A stretch of 64,000 bases of DNA from Clostridiales bacterium (GCA_017940895.1 JAGAXM010000006.1:83045-147044), one strand, 5' to 3'; positions 49,037-59,163 are shown, numbered from the stretch's first letter. Notes: generated by a model not told the origin, from the letters alone. Numbers and translations are program-made.

Positions 49037-49654
49037 CTAGTCGATAACAGGGGGAAGACTTCTGTCGCGCCACGCATCAAGACAGAGCCTGATCTGAGCT
49101 TCGCTGCTCTTATGATCGTTAAGATCGGAAGGCAGATCATCGACATCAAAATAGCGTGCCTCACTTGTCTCTTCGTTCGCCTCGAACTGACCTCCCTTTA
49201 CCTCGCACAGCATGAAGAATCTTGTGATGTAGAAATACGATTTCGGGTTGTTGTGTTTCCTGTTGCTCATGGCTGCCACAAGCTTGACGGGCTCGACATC
49301 AAGCCCCGCCTCTTCGCGCGCCTCCTTGATCGTGTTCTCCCTGATGGTCGTGTTGTACTCGCACCACCCGCCCGGAAGCGCCCACTTGCCGTCGTAATCC
49401 TTCACGAGCAGCACCTGTTCCCTTTCGTTAAAAACCGCGGCTCTCGTATCTATCTTGGGGGTCTGGTACCCGTCATTCTCCTCGAAAATCTCCTGCGCCT
49501 GCTCTTTGGTAATGCCTTCGCACGACATCTCAAGAAGCTTCGCAGCTATACTTCTTACCTGCTTGAACCTCTCGGTATCGAAAGGGTCCTTGCAGTAAAG
49601 AAGCGCATCGTTTGCTATTGCCATCAGTTCATGGGATATCTCGACAAGTTCCAT
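49037..49654 (-). CDS. Nudix hydrolase with N-terminal helical extension
   Basis: The protein has 205 residues. An N-terminal helical region (about 1-65) is followed by a Nudix domain with the catalytic box GGWCEYNTTIRENTIKEARE completed by EAGLDVEP. This two-part architecture is common in Firmicutes ADP-ribose or nucleotide-sugar pyrophosphatases. Substrate is not predicted from sequence. AAAGAGG lies 7 nt before ATG 49654. Confidence 0.88.
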   Translation of the reverse strand: MELVEISHELMAIANDALLYCKDPFDTERFKQVRSIAAKLLEMSCEGITKEQAQEIFEENDGYQTPKIDTRAAVFNEREQVLLVKDYDGKWALPGGWCEYNTTIRENTIKEAREEAGLDVEPVKLVAAMSNRKHNNPKSYFYITRFFMLCEVKGGQFEANEETSEARYFDVDDLPSDLNDHKSSEAQIRLCLDAWRDRSLPPVID

Positions 49655-49675
49655 CGTGTTACCTCTTTGATATTG

Positions 49676-49710
49676 TCAAAACAAAAGGCGGCGAAGGTAC
49701 CCTCACCGCC
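49676..49710 (-). terminator. Terminator after veg
   Basis: On the minus strand GGCGG (49710-49706) and CCGCC (49691-49687) enclose a further paired GAGG/CCTT region, followed by TTTTGTTTTG. Confidence 0.78.
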
Positions 49711-49748
49711 TGTATTCTCTAAATTGTCTTTCAAACCCCCGGTATTCT

Positions 49749-50018
49749 TTATACAACTGCTGCTGTATCTGCCTGCTCCGGAATAGCGATTCTTACCGCT
49801 CTTGTGAGAACATCGATATAGCTGTATGAAACGATCTCGAATGCTCCGTCGGATTCGCGCTGGCATCTTACTGTGAATACATTGGGGTAGCAATTATCTA
49901 CAACACCCTCATGAACGATGATCCTCTTACGTCCGCCGTTAGATGAAAGTCTTACGGGACTGCCTATCATGGACTGAAGTCTTGCACGGCATGACTCCAA
50001 ATCAGATTTGATGATCAT
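49749..50018 (-). CDS. veg: Veg-family protein
   Basis: The 89-residue protein matches Veg (DUF1021): GSPVRLSSNGGRKRIIVHEG, then CYPNVFTVRC and the FEIVSYSYIDVLTRAV end. Veg is abundant in Bacillus and linked to biofilm gene control and spore outgrowth, but its biochemistry is unclear. It is a single-gene unit here, with its own promoter and terminator. CGGAGG lies 9 nt before ATG 50018. Confidence 0.88.
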   Translation of the reverse strand: MIIKSDLESCRARLQSMIGSPVRLSSNGGRKRIIVHEGVVDNCYPNVFTVRCQRESDGAFEIVSYSYIDVLTRAVRIAIPEQADTAAVV

Positions 50019-50050
50019 TTGAGCTACCTCCGAGTAGTAAATTCACGTGA

Positions 50051-50079
50051 ATAATAACAGAACCAAGACTTTTTGTCAA
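50051..50079 (-). promoter_or_regulatory. Promoter of veg
   Basis: On the minus strand a consensus TTGACA (50079-50074), 17 nt, TATTAT (50056-50051). Confidence 0.78.
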
Positions 50080-50143
50080 TTAACAACCCCTATATATTGT
50101 GGTCCTTTGTTAAATCTCAACAAAATCTCGTAGTTTATAGGCT

Positions 50144-51388
50144 TTACAGGCCATGGCAGGCATTTAAGTACCCTGCGACATACCCGGATATGTCCGCCTG
50201 TATCGTCTGCGCCCTGTCTAATGAGGAGCATTCGCTGTAAACGATCAGGACGATCGGCTCACTCGCGTCTATTATCGCGATATCCGTATAAGCGTGGAAA
50301 GTCTCATTTCTTCCCGACACATGAAGCACGGGAACATCCTCTCCGAACGAGGTCGTGAACGGAGATCTTATATTCGAATAGTAAAGATCATTGATCAGAG
50401 GCTGATAAGTCTCAGGCTCGGTTATATATCCGTAGTAAAGAGCGGAAGCATACGCTGCCATATCGTAGCAGGATGTCCTTCCCGATCCGCTCATAAGAAC
50501 TCCGGCATAATCCGTATATGTAGAATTCTCCGTATAGTTCGTATAAGCGCTTATCCCCGAGATATAGTTCCAGACCGTATCGATGCCGTTGGTCCTGTCG
50601 AGTATGACCGAGAGTGCATAGTCGTCGTTCTCGGTTACCGCAAGATTCGCAAGTGTCCTTAGGTAGAACATCTTTCCGGGCGGATAAAGCGACGCTATGA
50701 CAGACGAATTGCCGGGAACATAGGAGCCGTCATAAGTGATTATGTAATTGGGAGATCCGAATCCCATCGCCACCCTGTGCCAGTAGGTAAGCTCGATCGG
50801 AAGCGCGAACGAACCCGCGGGAACGATCGGCTCGAGATCATTGATGCCTGTAGTCTCACCGTTATCGAGATTAACATAGCGGAAACATATCCTCTCGTTC
50901 GGATTGTTCATGATATAGTCCTGAACATTCTGCTTAAGGTAATCGAGAAGAACGTCTCTTTGCTCATGCGATATGGTCTGAAGAGGATACGATGTCCTGA
51001 AGTAGAACGGTTCGTGCTCTTCGAAGACCTGCGCCGACAGGTCGGTAATATCCACAGTCTCCTGTGTCGTCTCGGTAACTATAACGGGAACAAGGATCTC
51101 TTCCGAAGTCTCGGCTGTCGGCTCTACAGGCTCAGTAACTTCTGCCGGGTCTGTCAGCTCTTCTTCCGTCTCGGCTGTTGAAGCCGCTGTCGAAGTAGCC
51201 GCCCCCACAAGATCCGGAAAATCGCGCTCATAAACCGCCTGCATATCCGCGCCTATCTTGATAAAGATTACCGTCAGCACGATAAGAACCGCTGCTGCAG
51301 CGCCTACTACAAACTTGGTATGCCGTTCTTTCTTGATACCCTCGGCTTTATCGAGAAAAGTGGGATTGGGATACTGCCCTCTTCTCAT
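50144..51388 (-). CDS. Class A beta-lactamase-like (PF13354-type) surface protein with degenerate active site
   Basis: The 414-residue protein has a cytoplasmic N-terminus, one membrane helix (about 26-45), an acidic Thr/Glu/Ala-rich linker (about 62-115), and a serine hydrolase-like domain. The SXXK region reads VPAGSFALPIEL: Ser193 may be present but the Lys is not. The SDN region reads ENDDYALSVIL, and the K-T/S-G strand reads HVSGRNETF. The fold is retained but beta-lactamase-type catalysis is unlikely. It shares a TGATG overlap with fhs. A cell-wall binding or sensing role is possible. Confidence 0.65.
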   Translation of the reverse strand: MRRGQYPNPTFLDKAEGIKKERHTKFVVGAAAAVLIVLTVIFIKIGADMQAVYERDFPDLVGAATSTAASTAETEEELTDPAEVTEPVEPTAETSEEILVPVIVTETTQETVDITDLSAQVFEEHEPFYFRTSYPLQTISHEQRDVLLDYLKQNVQDYIMNNPNERICFRYVNLDNGETTGINDLEPIVPAGSFALPIELTYWHRVAMGFGSPNYIITYDGSYVPGNSSVIASLYPPGKMFYLRTLANLAVTENDDYALSVILDRTNGIDTVWNYISGISAYTNYTENSTYTDYAGVLMSGSGRTSCYDMAAYASALYYGYITEPETYQPLINDLYYSNIRSPFTTSFGEDVPVLHVSGRNETFHAYTDIAIIDASEPIVLIVYSECSSLDRAQTIQADISGYVAGYLNACHGL

Positions 51389-53061
51389 CAGAACAGGCCG
51401 TGTACCGTACCGTCGGAATCAATATCGATCTTAAGAGCCGCCGGCGCCTTGGGAAGTCCCGGCATCGTCATGATCTTACCCGTAAGGATAACGATATATC
51501 CCGCTCCTGCCGCAAGTCTTGCCTCTCTTACGGTAAGCGTAAAGCCTTCGGGACGTCCGAGAAGCTTCGGATCATCCGACAGTGAATACTGAGTCTTCGC
51601 GACACAGATCGGAAGATTACCGTAACCTGCCTTCTCGAAGCCCTCGATAAGAGCTCTTGCTTCGGGAAGGATATCGACCTTTGCCGCACCGTAGATCTTG
51701 GTGGCAACCGCCTTTATCTTGTCTTCAACGGAATCATTAAGATCATAGATGAACTTAGGGGATGTCTTCTGCTCTCCGTCCAGGATCTTAAGCACAGCCT
51801 CGGCAAGCTCGATGCCGCCTTCGCCGCCCTTGGCGAAAATATCAGCAGGAGCATAGGAAGCACCGCACTCCTCGCAGAGCCTCTTAAGTTCAGCGATCTC
51901 CTCTTCTGTATCCGAAGGGAATCTGTTTGATGCGACGATAACAGGAAGACCCATAGCCTTCATGTTCTCGATATGCTTGGAAAGATTCGAGAAGCCTTCC
52001 GTAACCTTCTGAACATTGGGCGTTGTAAGCTCTTCTTTCGGGATGCCCGCATTGTATTTCAAAGATCTTATGGTAGACACGATAACGCATGCATCGGGCC
52101 AGATACCAGCCTTACGGCACTTGATGTCGAGGAACTTGAATGCGCCGAGATCCGCGCCGAAGCCCGCCTCGGTTACGGTGATATCCGCAAGCTTCATAGC
52201 TGTCTTCGTAGCAATAACGGTATTGCAGCCGTGGGAGATATTCGCGAACGGACCTCCGTGAACGAGAGCCGGAACATGCTCTATCGACTGTACGAGATTA
52301 GGGTTGATCGCATCCTTGAGTAGGACTGCCATCGAACCTTCAGCCTTAAGATCCTTAGCCTTGATGATATTGCCGTCAAGATCGTAAGCGACTACTATAT
52401 CGCCCAGTCTCTTCTTAAGATCGTCCTGATCGCTTGCAAGGCAGAGGATGGCCATTACTTCGGATGCTGCCGTGATGGAGAAAGACTCGTCTCTCTCGAT
52501 ACCGTTCGTGCCGCCTCCGACACCGACGGTGATCGCACGAAGCGCTCTGTCATTCATATCCATGCAGCGCTTCCACAGTATCCTGTCCTTATCGATACGC
52601 AGCTCATTACCCTGATAGATGTGGTTATCGATCATGGCAGCGAGGAGGTTATTTGCCGATGTTATAGCGTGAAGGTCACCCGTAAAGTGAAGATTGATGT
52701 CTTCCATGGGAAGGACCTGGGAATAGCCGCCGCCTGCAGCTCCGCCCTTGATACCGAAGACAGGACCTAATGAAGGCTCTCTTAAAGCGAGCATTACATT
52801 GCGTCCGAGCTTATTCATAGCCTGGGCAAGACCGATACTTACAGTGGTCTTTCCCTCACCCGCCGGTGTAGGATTCATCGCCGTAACAAGGACGAGCTTT
52901 CCGTCCTTCTTATCAGATCTGCTCTTAATCGCATTAAGAGGTATCTTCGCCTTATACTTGCCGTAGAACTCGAGTTCGTCCGAAGACAACCCTACTTTCT
53001 GTGCCACATCCGCGATGGGATCAAGTACTGCCTGCTCCGCTATCTCAATATCGCTTAACAT
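51388..53061 (-). CDS. fhs: Formate-tetrahydrofolate ligase
   Basis: Fhs activates formate with ATP and THF to 10-formyl-THF, feeding purine synthesis and, in acetogens, the Wood-Ljungdahl methyl branch. The P-loop is [18 protein letters not shown], and [20 protein letters not shown] and the later ANISHGCN are clear signatures. ATG 53061 is supported by GGAAGAGGA 6 nt upstream and by the family N-terminus ([11 protein letters not shown]). It has 557 residues. No other one-carbon pathway gene is visible here. Confidence 0.97.
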   Translation of the reverse strand: MLSDIEIAEQAVLDPIADVAQKVGLSSDELEFYGKYKAKIPLNAIKSRSDKKDGKLVLVTAMNPTPAGEGKTTVSIGLAQAMNKLGRNVMLALREPSLGPVFGIKGGAAGGGYSQVLPMEDINLHFTGDLHAITSANNLLAAMIDNHIYQGNELRIDKDRILWKRCMDMNDRALRAITVGVGGGTNGIERDESFSITAASEVMAILCLASDQDDLKKRLGDIVVAYDLDGNIIKAKDLKAEGSMAVLLKDAINPNLVQSIEHVPALVHGGPFANISHGCNTVIATKTAMKLADITVTEAGFGADLGAFKFLDIKCRKAGIWPDACVIVSTIRSLKYNAGIPKEELTTPNVQKVTEGFSNLSKHIENMKAMGLPVIVASNRFPSDTEEEIAELKRLCEECGASYAPADIFAKGGEGGIELAEAVLKILDGEQKTSPKFIYDLNDSVEDKIKAVATKIYGAAKVDILPEARALIEGFEKAGYGNLPICVAKTQYSLSDDPKLLGRPEGFTLTVREARLAAGAGYIVILTGKIMTMPGLPKAPAALKIDIDSDGTVHGLF

Positions 53062-53108
53062 ATGTATCCTCTTCCAATTAATATCGATCACTAATTATAA
53101 CACAGAGG

Positions 53109-53969
53109 TCAGTCTTCCTTCTTATAATAGAAATATCCCGAGAGTTTATCCGTTCTCAATACGTTGATAAATGCTTCCGGATCCGTTTCCTTGATGGCTT
53201 TTACGACCTCTCTTGAATCCGCACGGGCTATTACCGAATAGACTATATGCTTCTCGCTGTGCCCGAACGAACCTTCACCGTTGATTATTGTAGCACCGTG
53301 GTTTGAGACCTCATATATCTTCGCACTTACTTCCTGAGGCTTCATAGTTACGACAAACAGGGTAGACTGCTGGAATTTAAGATACAAAGCCCTGATAACG
53401 ACTGTAGACGCGAACTGGAATATGATCGAGTACATAGCCTTATCCCAGCCGAAAAGGGCTCCCGCAGCTATGAGGATCAGGGCATTGAACCCGAGGATCA
53501 CGTTAAAGGTATCCACGCCTTTACGCTCCGACAGGAAGATACTTATAAAGTCCGTACCGCCCGAAGTCGCACCGGACAGCAGGCACAGGCTTATCGCCGT
53601 ACCGTTAATGATGCCTCCGAAGATACTTATAAGAAGCGTATCCTCAGTCACGGCAAACCCCGGCACCAGGTCGGTAAGGACGCTGGTCAGTATGATCATC
53701 AGTATCGAATACGCCGTGAATTTCTTTCCTATGTACTTGAATCCGATATAGACCGGAACGGCATTAAGGACAAAATTGATGACAGTAAAAGGAGGAGTAT
53801 AGCCGAACACCATCTCCACTATCCTCTGGATAAGGATGGTAAGTCCGTTTACTCCTCCCGGATAGAGCCCGCCGGCTCTTACGAACGTCTTGATGTTCAC
53901 GGCCATCATTACTGCCGCGAAAGCGATCACAAAAAGAGTTTTGAGGTCTTTACGAAGATCGAATTTCAT
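53109..53969 (-). CDS. YitT-family membrane protein (DUF161/DUF2179)
   Basis: The 286-residue protein has five or six membrane helices in the first 190 residues (including KTFVRAGGLYPGGVNGLTIL and SGATSGGTDFISIFLSERKG), and a C-terminal cytosolic DUF2179 domain of about 80 residues (TLFVVTMKPQEVSAKIYEV...SVIARADSREVVKAIKETDP). Such proteins are proposed transporters of unknown substrate. There is no ribosome site before ATG 53969; TAAAAT lies 6 nt upstream. Confidence 0.87.
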   Translation of the reverse strand: MKFDLRKDLKTLFVIAFAAVMMAVNIKTFVRAGGLYPGGVNGLTILIQRIVEMVFGYTPPFTVINFVLNAVPVYIGFKYIGKKFTAYSILMIILTSVLTDLVPGFAVTEDTLLISIFGGIINGTAISLCLLSGATSGGTDFISIFLSERKGVDTFNVILGFNALILIAAGALFGWDKAMYSIIFQFASTVVIRALYLKFQQSTLFVVTMKPQEVSAKIYEVSNHGATIINGEGSFGHSEKHIVYSVIARADSREVVKAIKETDPEAFINVLRTDKLSGYFYYKKED

Positions 53970-53975
53970 AAAGAT

Positions 53976-54006
53976 ATTTTACAACGGGTAAGCACCCCGT
54001 GTAAAA
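53976..54006 (-). promoter_or_regulatory. yitT promoter within an inverted repeat that also follows carB-dapF
   Basis: On the minus strand TTTACA (54005-54000), 18 nt, TAAAAT (53981-53976), then 6 nt and ATG 53969. TTTTACA...TGTAAAA with inner GGG/CCC forms a hairpin whose arms cover both promoter hexamers. It also sits just after the carB-dapF stop (54009), so it may be that gene's terminator. Confidence 0.55.
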
Positions 54007-54008
54007 CA

Positions 54009-57000
54009 TCAGATCTCCATTCTTCCTTCAAATACCTTCGCGCAGTTACCTGTCATGTAGACGGTCTCGTCAGTATATCTGATCACGAGATCGCCGCCCT
54101 TGAGGATGACTCTGATATCCTCGTTCTTGGGACAGTAACCGTTAAGTACGGAAGCAACCGCAGCTGCGCATGCACCTGTACCGCAGGCCATGGTCTCGCC
54201 GGAACCTCTCTCCCATACTCTCATCTTGATCGTATGGTCATCGATGATCTTAACGAATTCCGTATTCACTCTCTCGGGGAATATCGGATTATATTCGAAC
54301 TTGGGTCCTACCTTCTCGATATCGATTACGTCAACGAGGTCTGTAAAGACTACCGCATGAGGGTTACCCATGGATACGCATGTGATCTTATAATCCTTGC
54401 CGTCTACTGTAACGGGACGTGCAACTACCTGACCGTCGCAGTCAGGGTCGAGTGCGACAGGAATCTGCGCGGGATCGAGGATAGCATCACCCATGTCGAC
54501 CTTAACTCTTACGACTTCATCTGCCAAAGTCATGAGCTCGAGCTTCTTGATGCCGCTTCTGGTCTCGATGGTCATGTGTCTCTTCTTATGACCTCTTACA
54601 TCGTACATATACTTACCGACGCAGCGGATGGCATTACCGCACATATTGCCCTCGGAACCGTCGAGGTTATACATGATCATTCTTGCATCGGCTACCCTTG
54701 AAGGAGCGATGAGAACGATACCGTCACCGCCTACACCGAAGTGGCGGTCGGACATATATACGGACAAGGACTCGGGAGAAGATACCATCTTCTCGAAGCA
54801 GTCGATGTAGATGTAGTCGTTGCCGATACCCTGCATCTTTGTGAATTCGACGACCTTCTTCTTTTCGCGCATGTTGTTGATGTCGACAAGCTCCGTGTTG
54901 ATCTCGGAGTAACGTGACATGAGTGAGTCGGCCAGAGCATCCGCAGTATCAAGAGCAGTAAGGCAGGGGATGCCGAGCATGACAGCACGGCGGCGCAGCT
55001 TAACGGAATCTCTTGCGGGGATCCTTCCTCTCTTGGATGTCGAGATGATGTAGCTGATCTTGCCGCTCTCGAGGAGCGTGATCGTATTGTTCTCGGAAGA
55101 CTCATGGATCTTATGAACCTCTGTTACCTCCATGCCGGACTCGCGGAGGATCTTCGCGGTACCGCCCGTCGCATAGAGATTAAAGCCCAGTGTATCGAAC
55201 TTCTTCGCGATCTCGACTACTTCCTGCTTATCGGAATCACGGACGGTAATGAATACGCCGCCTTCCTTATACATCTTGTAGCCTGCAGCTACGAGGCCCT
55301 TATACAAAGCCTCGGAAAGGTTACGGCCTACACCCAACACCTCACCCGTAGACTTCATCTCAGGTCCGAGCTGTGTATCAACGTCAGTCAGCTTCTCGAA
55401 AGAGAATACCGGAACCTTAACCGCAGTATAAGGAGACTGTCTGTATACACCCGTGCCGTAATCCATATCGGCGAGCTTGGTGCCGAGGGATACGTCAATC
55501 GCGACGTCTACCATCGGAACGCCCGTTACCTTGCTCATGTAAGGAACGGTTCTTGATGCTCTCGGGTTAACCTCGATAACGTAGATGCGCTCATCCTTAA
55601 CAATGTACTGGATATTTACGATACCTGTGGAGTTCAACCCCTCACACAGCGCCTTTGTCGTGTCGACAAGCTTCTTGGCCATATTGTCGTAGATGTGCTT
55701 GGCAGGATAGATTGCGATCGAGTCACCGGAGTGGATACCCGTACGCTCGACGTGCTCCATGATACCCGGAATGAGAACGTCCTTGCCGTCGTAGATCGCG
55801 TCAACCTCGATCTCACGGCCCTGGATGTACTTATCGATAAGCACAGGATTCTCGATACCCTGAGCGAGGATGATCTTCATGTATTCCTGAACATCCTGAT
55901 CGTCGAATGCGATGATCATGTTCTGACCGCCCAATACGTAAGAAGGTCTCAAGAGTACCGGATAGCCGATCTTGGAAGTAGCCTCGAGAGCCTCTTCCTC
56001 CGTAAGAACGGAGAAACCCTTAGGTCTTGCGATGCCGAGCTTCTCAAGAAGCTCATCGAACCTCTCTCTGTCCTCGGCCATGTCGATGGAGTCTGCAGAA
56101 GTTCCGATGATGTTGATGTTGTTCTTGGCAAGTGTCTTCGTAAGCTTGATAGCAGTCTGGCCTCCGAACGCTACTACAACGCCGTAAGGATTCTCCTGCT
56201 TGATGATATTCATTACGTCTTCGGGATCGAGAGGCTCGAAGTAGAGTCTGTCTCCCGTATCAAAGTCTGTGGAAACCGTCTCGGGGTTGTTATTGATGAT
56301 TACGACTCTGAAACCCAATTCCTGCAGAGCATGTACGCAGTGAACGGCAGCATAGTCGAACTCGATACCCTGTCCGATTCTGATAGGACCGGAACCGATA
56401 ACGATGACAGTCTTCTTCGCGCGCTGCTCTTCTGGCTCAAACTTCAGGTCAGCCTCGTTCTCGGCACCCTCTTCCGGCAGGTGGTAGATGCCGTAGAAGT
56501 AAGGTGTCGTGGCGGCGAACTCACCCGCGCAGGTATCAACCATCTTGTAGACGGGCTTCATCCTGAACGATTCATCGATATCGCTGCCGCTTATCTTCTT
56601 TATCGTCTTATCCGTGAAGCCGAGTTTCTTACCTTCGATATAGACTTCCTTTGTGACGGCCTTGCCCTCGATCTTCTTCTCGTAATCGATGAGCATCTTG
56701 ACCTTATCCAGGAACCACATGTCGATCTTGGTAACCTCGTGGATATGCTCGCAGGTAACGCCTCTGTACAGAGCTTCACCGATGAAGAAGAGTCTCTCGT
56801 CAGTAGGCTGGGAATAACCCGCCTCGATCTCCTCCATGGAAGCCTCGGCGAACTTCGGGATCCTTACGTGGTCGGCAGAAATCTCAGCGCCTCTAACTGC
56901 CTTCATGAGAGCGGACTCGAAGGTATCGGAGATGGCCATTACCTCACCCGTCGCCTTCATCTGCGTGCCGAGGTCTCTCTTCGCATATACGAACTTGTCG

Positions 57001-58085
57001 AAAGGCCACTTCGGGAACTTAACTGCAACGTAGTCGAGAGCCGGCTCGAAAGCGGCGTATGTGTTGCCTGTTACGGCATTCTTGATCTCATCCAGTCTGT
57101 ATCCCAGTGCAATCTTGGTTGCAACCTTCGCTATCGGGTAACCCGTAGCCTTGGAAGCGAGCGCAGAGGATCTCGATACACGGGGGTTAACCTCGATTAC
57201 CGCATACTCGAACGAATTAGGCTCGAGCGCGAACTGACAGTTACATCCGCCTTCAACCCCCAATGCCTCAATGATTTTAAGTGAAGCCGAGCGAAGCATC
57301 TGGTATTCCTTATCGGAAAGAGTAACGGCAGGAGCGATAACGATAGAGTCTCCCGTATGTACTCCTACAGGGTCCATATTTTCCATGGAGCAGACCGTCA
57401 CCGTGTTGCCCGCCTTATCGCGGATAACCTCGAACTCGATCTCCTTCCAGCCAGCGATACACTTCTCTACGAGAATCTGTGTGATCGGGCTTGCAGCAAG
57501 ACCGGTACGTGCGGTCTCATGAAGTTCTTCCTTCGTATATGCGATACCGCCGCCCGTTCCTCCGAGCGTGAATGCAGGTCTGATGATTACGGGAAGACCG
57601 ATCTGCGCAGCGAAAGCTTCCGCATCTTCGATAGTGGTAACAACCTTCGAAGGGATGCAGGGCTGACCGATGGCTTCCATCGTATCCTTGAAGATCTGAC
57701 GGTCCTCAGCCTTATCGATACACTCGGGAGAAGAACCGAGAAGTCTTACGTTATGCTCATCGAGGAAGCCGCACTTGGCAAGCTCCATACAAAGTGTGAG
57801 AGCGGTCTGTCCGCCTAATCCCGACAGGATCGAGTCAGGCTTTTCCGTCTCGATTACTCTCTTTACAGTCTGCAATGTCAGCGGCTCGAGGTAGATCTTA
57901 TCCGCCATCGACTTATCCGTCATGATCGTAGCAGGGTTCGAGTTGATGAGGACGATCTCGATACCGTCCTGTCTTAATGCACGGCACGCCTGTGTTCCTG
58001 CGTAGTCGAACTCTGCTGCCTGACCGATTACGATCGGACCCGAACCAATTACAAGTACCTTCTTTATACTCTTATTAAGCGGCAT
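54009..58085 (-). CDS. CarB-DapF fusion: carbamoyl-phosphate synthase large chain joined to diaminopimelate epimerase
   Basis: This is one open frame of 1358 codons. Residues 1-1071 are CarB: two ATP-grasp halves (IGSGPIVIGQAAEFDYAGTQA near 12 and IGSGPIRIGQGIEFDYAA in the second half) and a C-terminal MGS-like allosteric domain (LYATGGTAKILRESG...LTALDTADALADSL). Residues 1072-1358 are a full DapF, from FTKMQGIGNDYIYID at 1081, with both catalytic cysteines in GNMCGNAIRC and MACGTGACA. An in-frame ATG at 54872 starts the DapF part but has no close ribosome site. The first half follows carA by 4 bp. The two enzymes belong to different pathways (pyrimidine/arginine versus lysine/peptidoglycan). 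Confidence 0.93.
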   Translation of the reverse strand: MPLNKSIKKVLVIGSGPIVIGQAAEFDYAGTQACRALRQDGIEIVLINSNPATIMTDKSMADKIYLEPLTLQTVKRVIETEKPDSILSGLGGQTALTLCMELAKCGFLDEHNVRLLGSSPECIDKAEDRQIFKDTMEAIGQPCIPSKVVTTIEDAEAFAAQIGLPVIIRPAFTLGGTGGGIAYTKEELHETARTGLAASPITQILVEKCIAGWKEIEFEVIRDKAGNTVTVCSMENMDPVGVHTGDSIVIAPAVTLSDKEYQMLRSASLKIIEALGVEGGCNCQFALEPNSFEYAVIEVNPRVSRSSALASKATGYPIAKVATKIALGYRLDEIKNAVTGNTYAAFEPALDYVAVKFPKWPFDKFVYAKRDLGTQMKATGEVMAISDTFESALMKAVRGAEISADHVRIPKFAEASMEEIEAGYSQPTDERLFFIGEALYRGVTCEHIHEVTKIDMWFLDKVKMLIDYEKKIEGKAVTKEVYIEGKKLGFTDKTIKKISGSDIDESFRMKPVYKMVDTCAGEFAATTPYFYGIYHLPEEGAENEADLKFEPEEQRAKKTVIVIGSGPIRIGQGIEFDYAAVHCVHALQELGFRVVIINNNPETVSTDFDTGDRLYFEPLDPEDVMNIIKQENPYGVVVAFGGQTAIKLTKTLAKNNINIIGTSADSIDMAEDRERFDELLEKLGIARPKGFSVLTEEEALEATSKIGYPVLLRPSYVLGGQNMIIAFDDQDVQEYMKIILAQGIENPVLIDKYIQGREIEVDAIYDGKDVLIPGIMEHVERTGIHSGDSIAIYPAKHIYDNMAKKLVDTTKALCEGLNSTGIVNIQYIVKDERIYVIEVNPRASRTVPYMSKVTGVPMVDVAIDVSLGTKLADMDYGTGVYRQSPYTAVKVPVFSFEKLTDVDTQLGPEMKSTGEVLGVGRNLSEALYKGLVAAGYKMYKEGGVFITVRDSDKQEVVEIAKKFDTLGFNLYATGGTAKILRESGMEVTEVHKIHESSENNTITLLESGKISYIISTSKRGRIPARDSVKLRRRAVMLGIPCLTALDTADALADSLMSRYSEINTELVDINNMREKKKVVEFTKMQGIGNDYIYIDCFEKMVSSPESLSVYMSDRHFGVGGDGIVLIAPSRVADARMIMYNLDGSEGNMCGNAIRCVGKYMYDVRGHKKRHMTIETRSGIKKLELMTLADEVVRVKVDMGDAILDPAQIPVALDPDCDGQVVARPVTVDGKDYKITCVSMGNPHAVVFTDLVDVIDIEKVGPKFEYNPIFPERVNTEFVKIIDDHTIKMRVWERGSGETMACGTGACAAAVASVLNGYCPKNEDIRVILKGGDLVIRYTDETVYMTGNCAKVFEGRMEI

Positions 58086-58089
58086 ACTC

Positions 58090-59163
58090 TTACCTTCCCA
58101 TCATCTTCATAAACTCATCGAACAAGAACTCGGTATCCTTAGGACCACCGCACGCCTCGGGGTGGAACTGCACCGAGAATGCATTCTCGTTAAGATAACG
58201 GATGCCTTCGTTGGTACCGTCATTTACATTTACGAAAAGCTCTTTTGCCGTGTTCTCATCTATACTATCGCCTACAACTTCGTAACCGTGGTTCTGGGAG
58301 CTGATGTAGATCCTCTTTGTCTCCTCGTTACGGACGGGGTGGTTCGCACCTCTGTGTCCGTACTTGAGCTTGCGTGTCTTAAAGCCGTGTGAAAGAGCGA
58401 GCAGCTGGTGTCCGAGGCAGATACCCATCGTGGGAAGTCCGTCTTTGCGAAGCTGCTTCAACACTTCGATCTGCTCCTTGTTGTCCTCCGGGTCTCCGGG
58501 ACCGTTCGACAGGAAAAGTCCGTCCGGAGCGAGCTCCCTGATCTTCTCAGCCGTCGTCTTCGAAGGCATCAGATGCACTTCGCAGCCTCTCTTTGTAAGG
58601 CTTCTTATGATGTTGTACTTAACGCCGTAATCCATAAGTGCTACGACTGCAACTTTCTCGCCTTCTGCCTCGTAAACCTTCTCTTCCTTTATCGAGACTT
58701 CCGAGACGGGATCCGTGATCCTGTAGTTCTTGATCGCCTCGAGGTCGGCATGGGAAGGATCATCGCAGATCATGCCGTTCATGGTACCGCACTCACGGAG
58801 CACTCTCGTAAGAGCTCTCGTGTCGATACCCTTGATGCCCGGGATGTCATTATCCTTCAGGTACTTATCGAGGACCTCCTCGCATCTGAAGTTGGAAGGC
58901 GCATCACAGGCCGTTCTTACAATATAACCCGATACGTAGGGCTTTAAGCCTTCCTTATCGGGTGTAATGATTCCATAATTTCCTATAAGAGGGAATGTCT
59001 GAACGACTGATTGACCCTTGTAGCTCGGGTCTGTCAAAGTCTCAAGATATGCGGTCATTGATGTTGTAAATACAATCTCTGAAACGGACTCACCGGCGGC
59101 GCCTAAAGCCACGCCCTCAAAGGTTTTTCCGTTCTCCAGAACCAGATACCGTTTGCTGCTCAT
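58090..59163 (-). CDS. carA: Carbamoyl-phosphate synthase small chain (glutaminase)
   Basis: CarA releases ammonia from glutamine for CarB. The N-terminal domain begins RYLVLENGKTFEG. The class I amidotransferase domain has FLSNGPGDPEDN, the nucleophile Cys in MGICLGHQLLALSHG, and FHPEACGGPKD with the catalytic His-Glu. ATG 59163 follows GGAGGAGG; a longer in-frame start at 59229 lies upstream of the leader terminator. It has 357 residues, and carB-dapF starts 4 bp later. Confidence 0.95.
   Translation of the reverse strand: MSSKRYLVLENGKTFEGVALGAAGESVSEIVFTTSMTAYLETLTDPSYKGQSVVQTFPLIGNYGIITPDKEGLKPYVSGYIVRTACDAPSNFRCEEVLDKYLKDNDIPGIKGIDTRALTRVLRECGTMNGMICDDPSHADLEAIKNYRITDPVSEVSIKEEKVYEAEGEKVAVVALMDYGVKYNIIRSLTKRGCEVHLMPSKTTAEKIRELAPDGLFLSNGPGDPEDNKEQIEVLKQLRKDGLPTMGICLGHQLLALSHGFKTRKLKYGHRGANHPVRNEETKRIYISSQNHGYEVVGDSIDENTAKELFVNVNDGTNEGIRYLNENAFSVQFHPEACGGPKDTEFLFDEFMKMMGR

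Noticed and set aside
48882..49073. 64-codon N-terminal extension of the HPr-like protein
   Set aside because: It covers a consensus promoter and the 5' leader; HPr proteins start at the position of ATG 48881.
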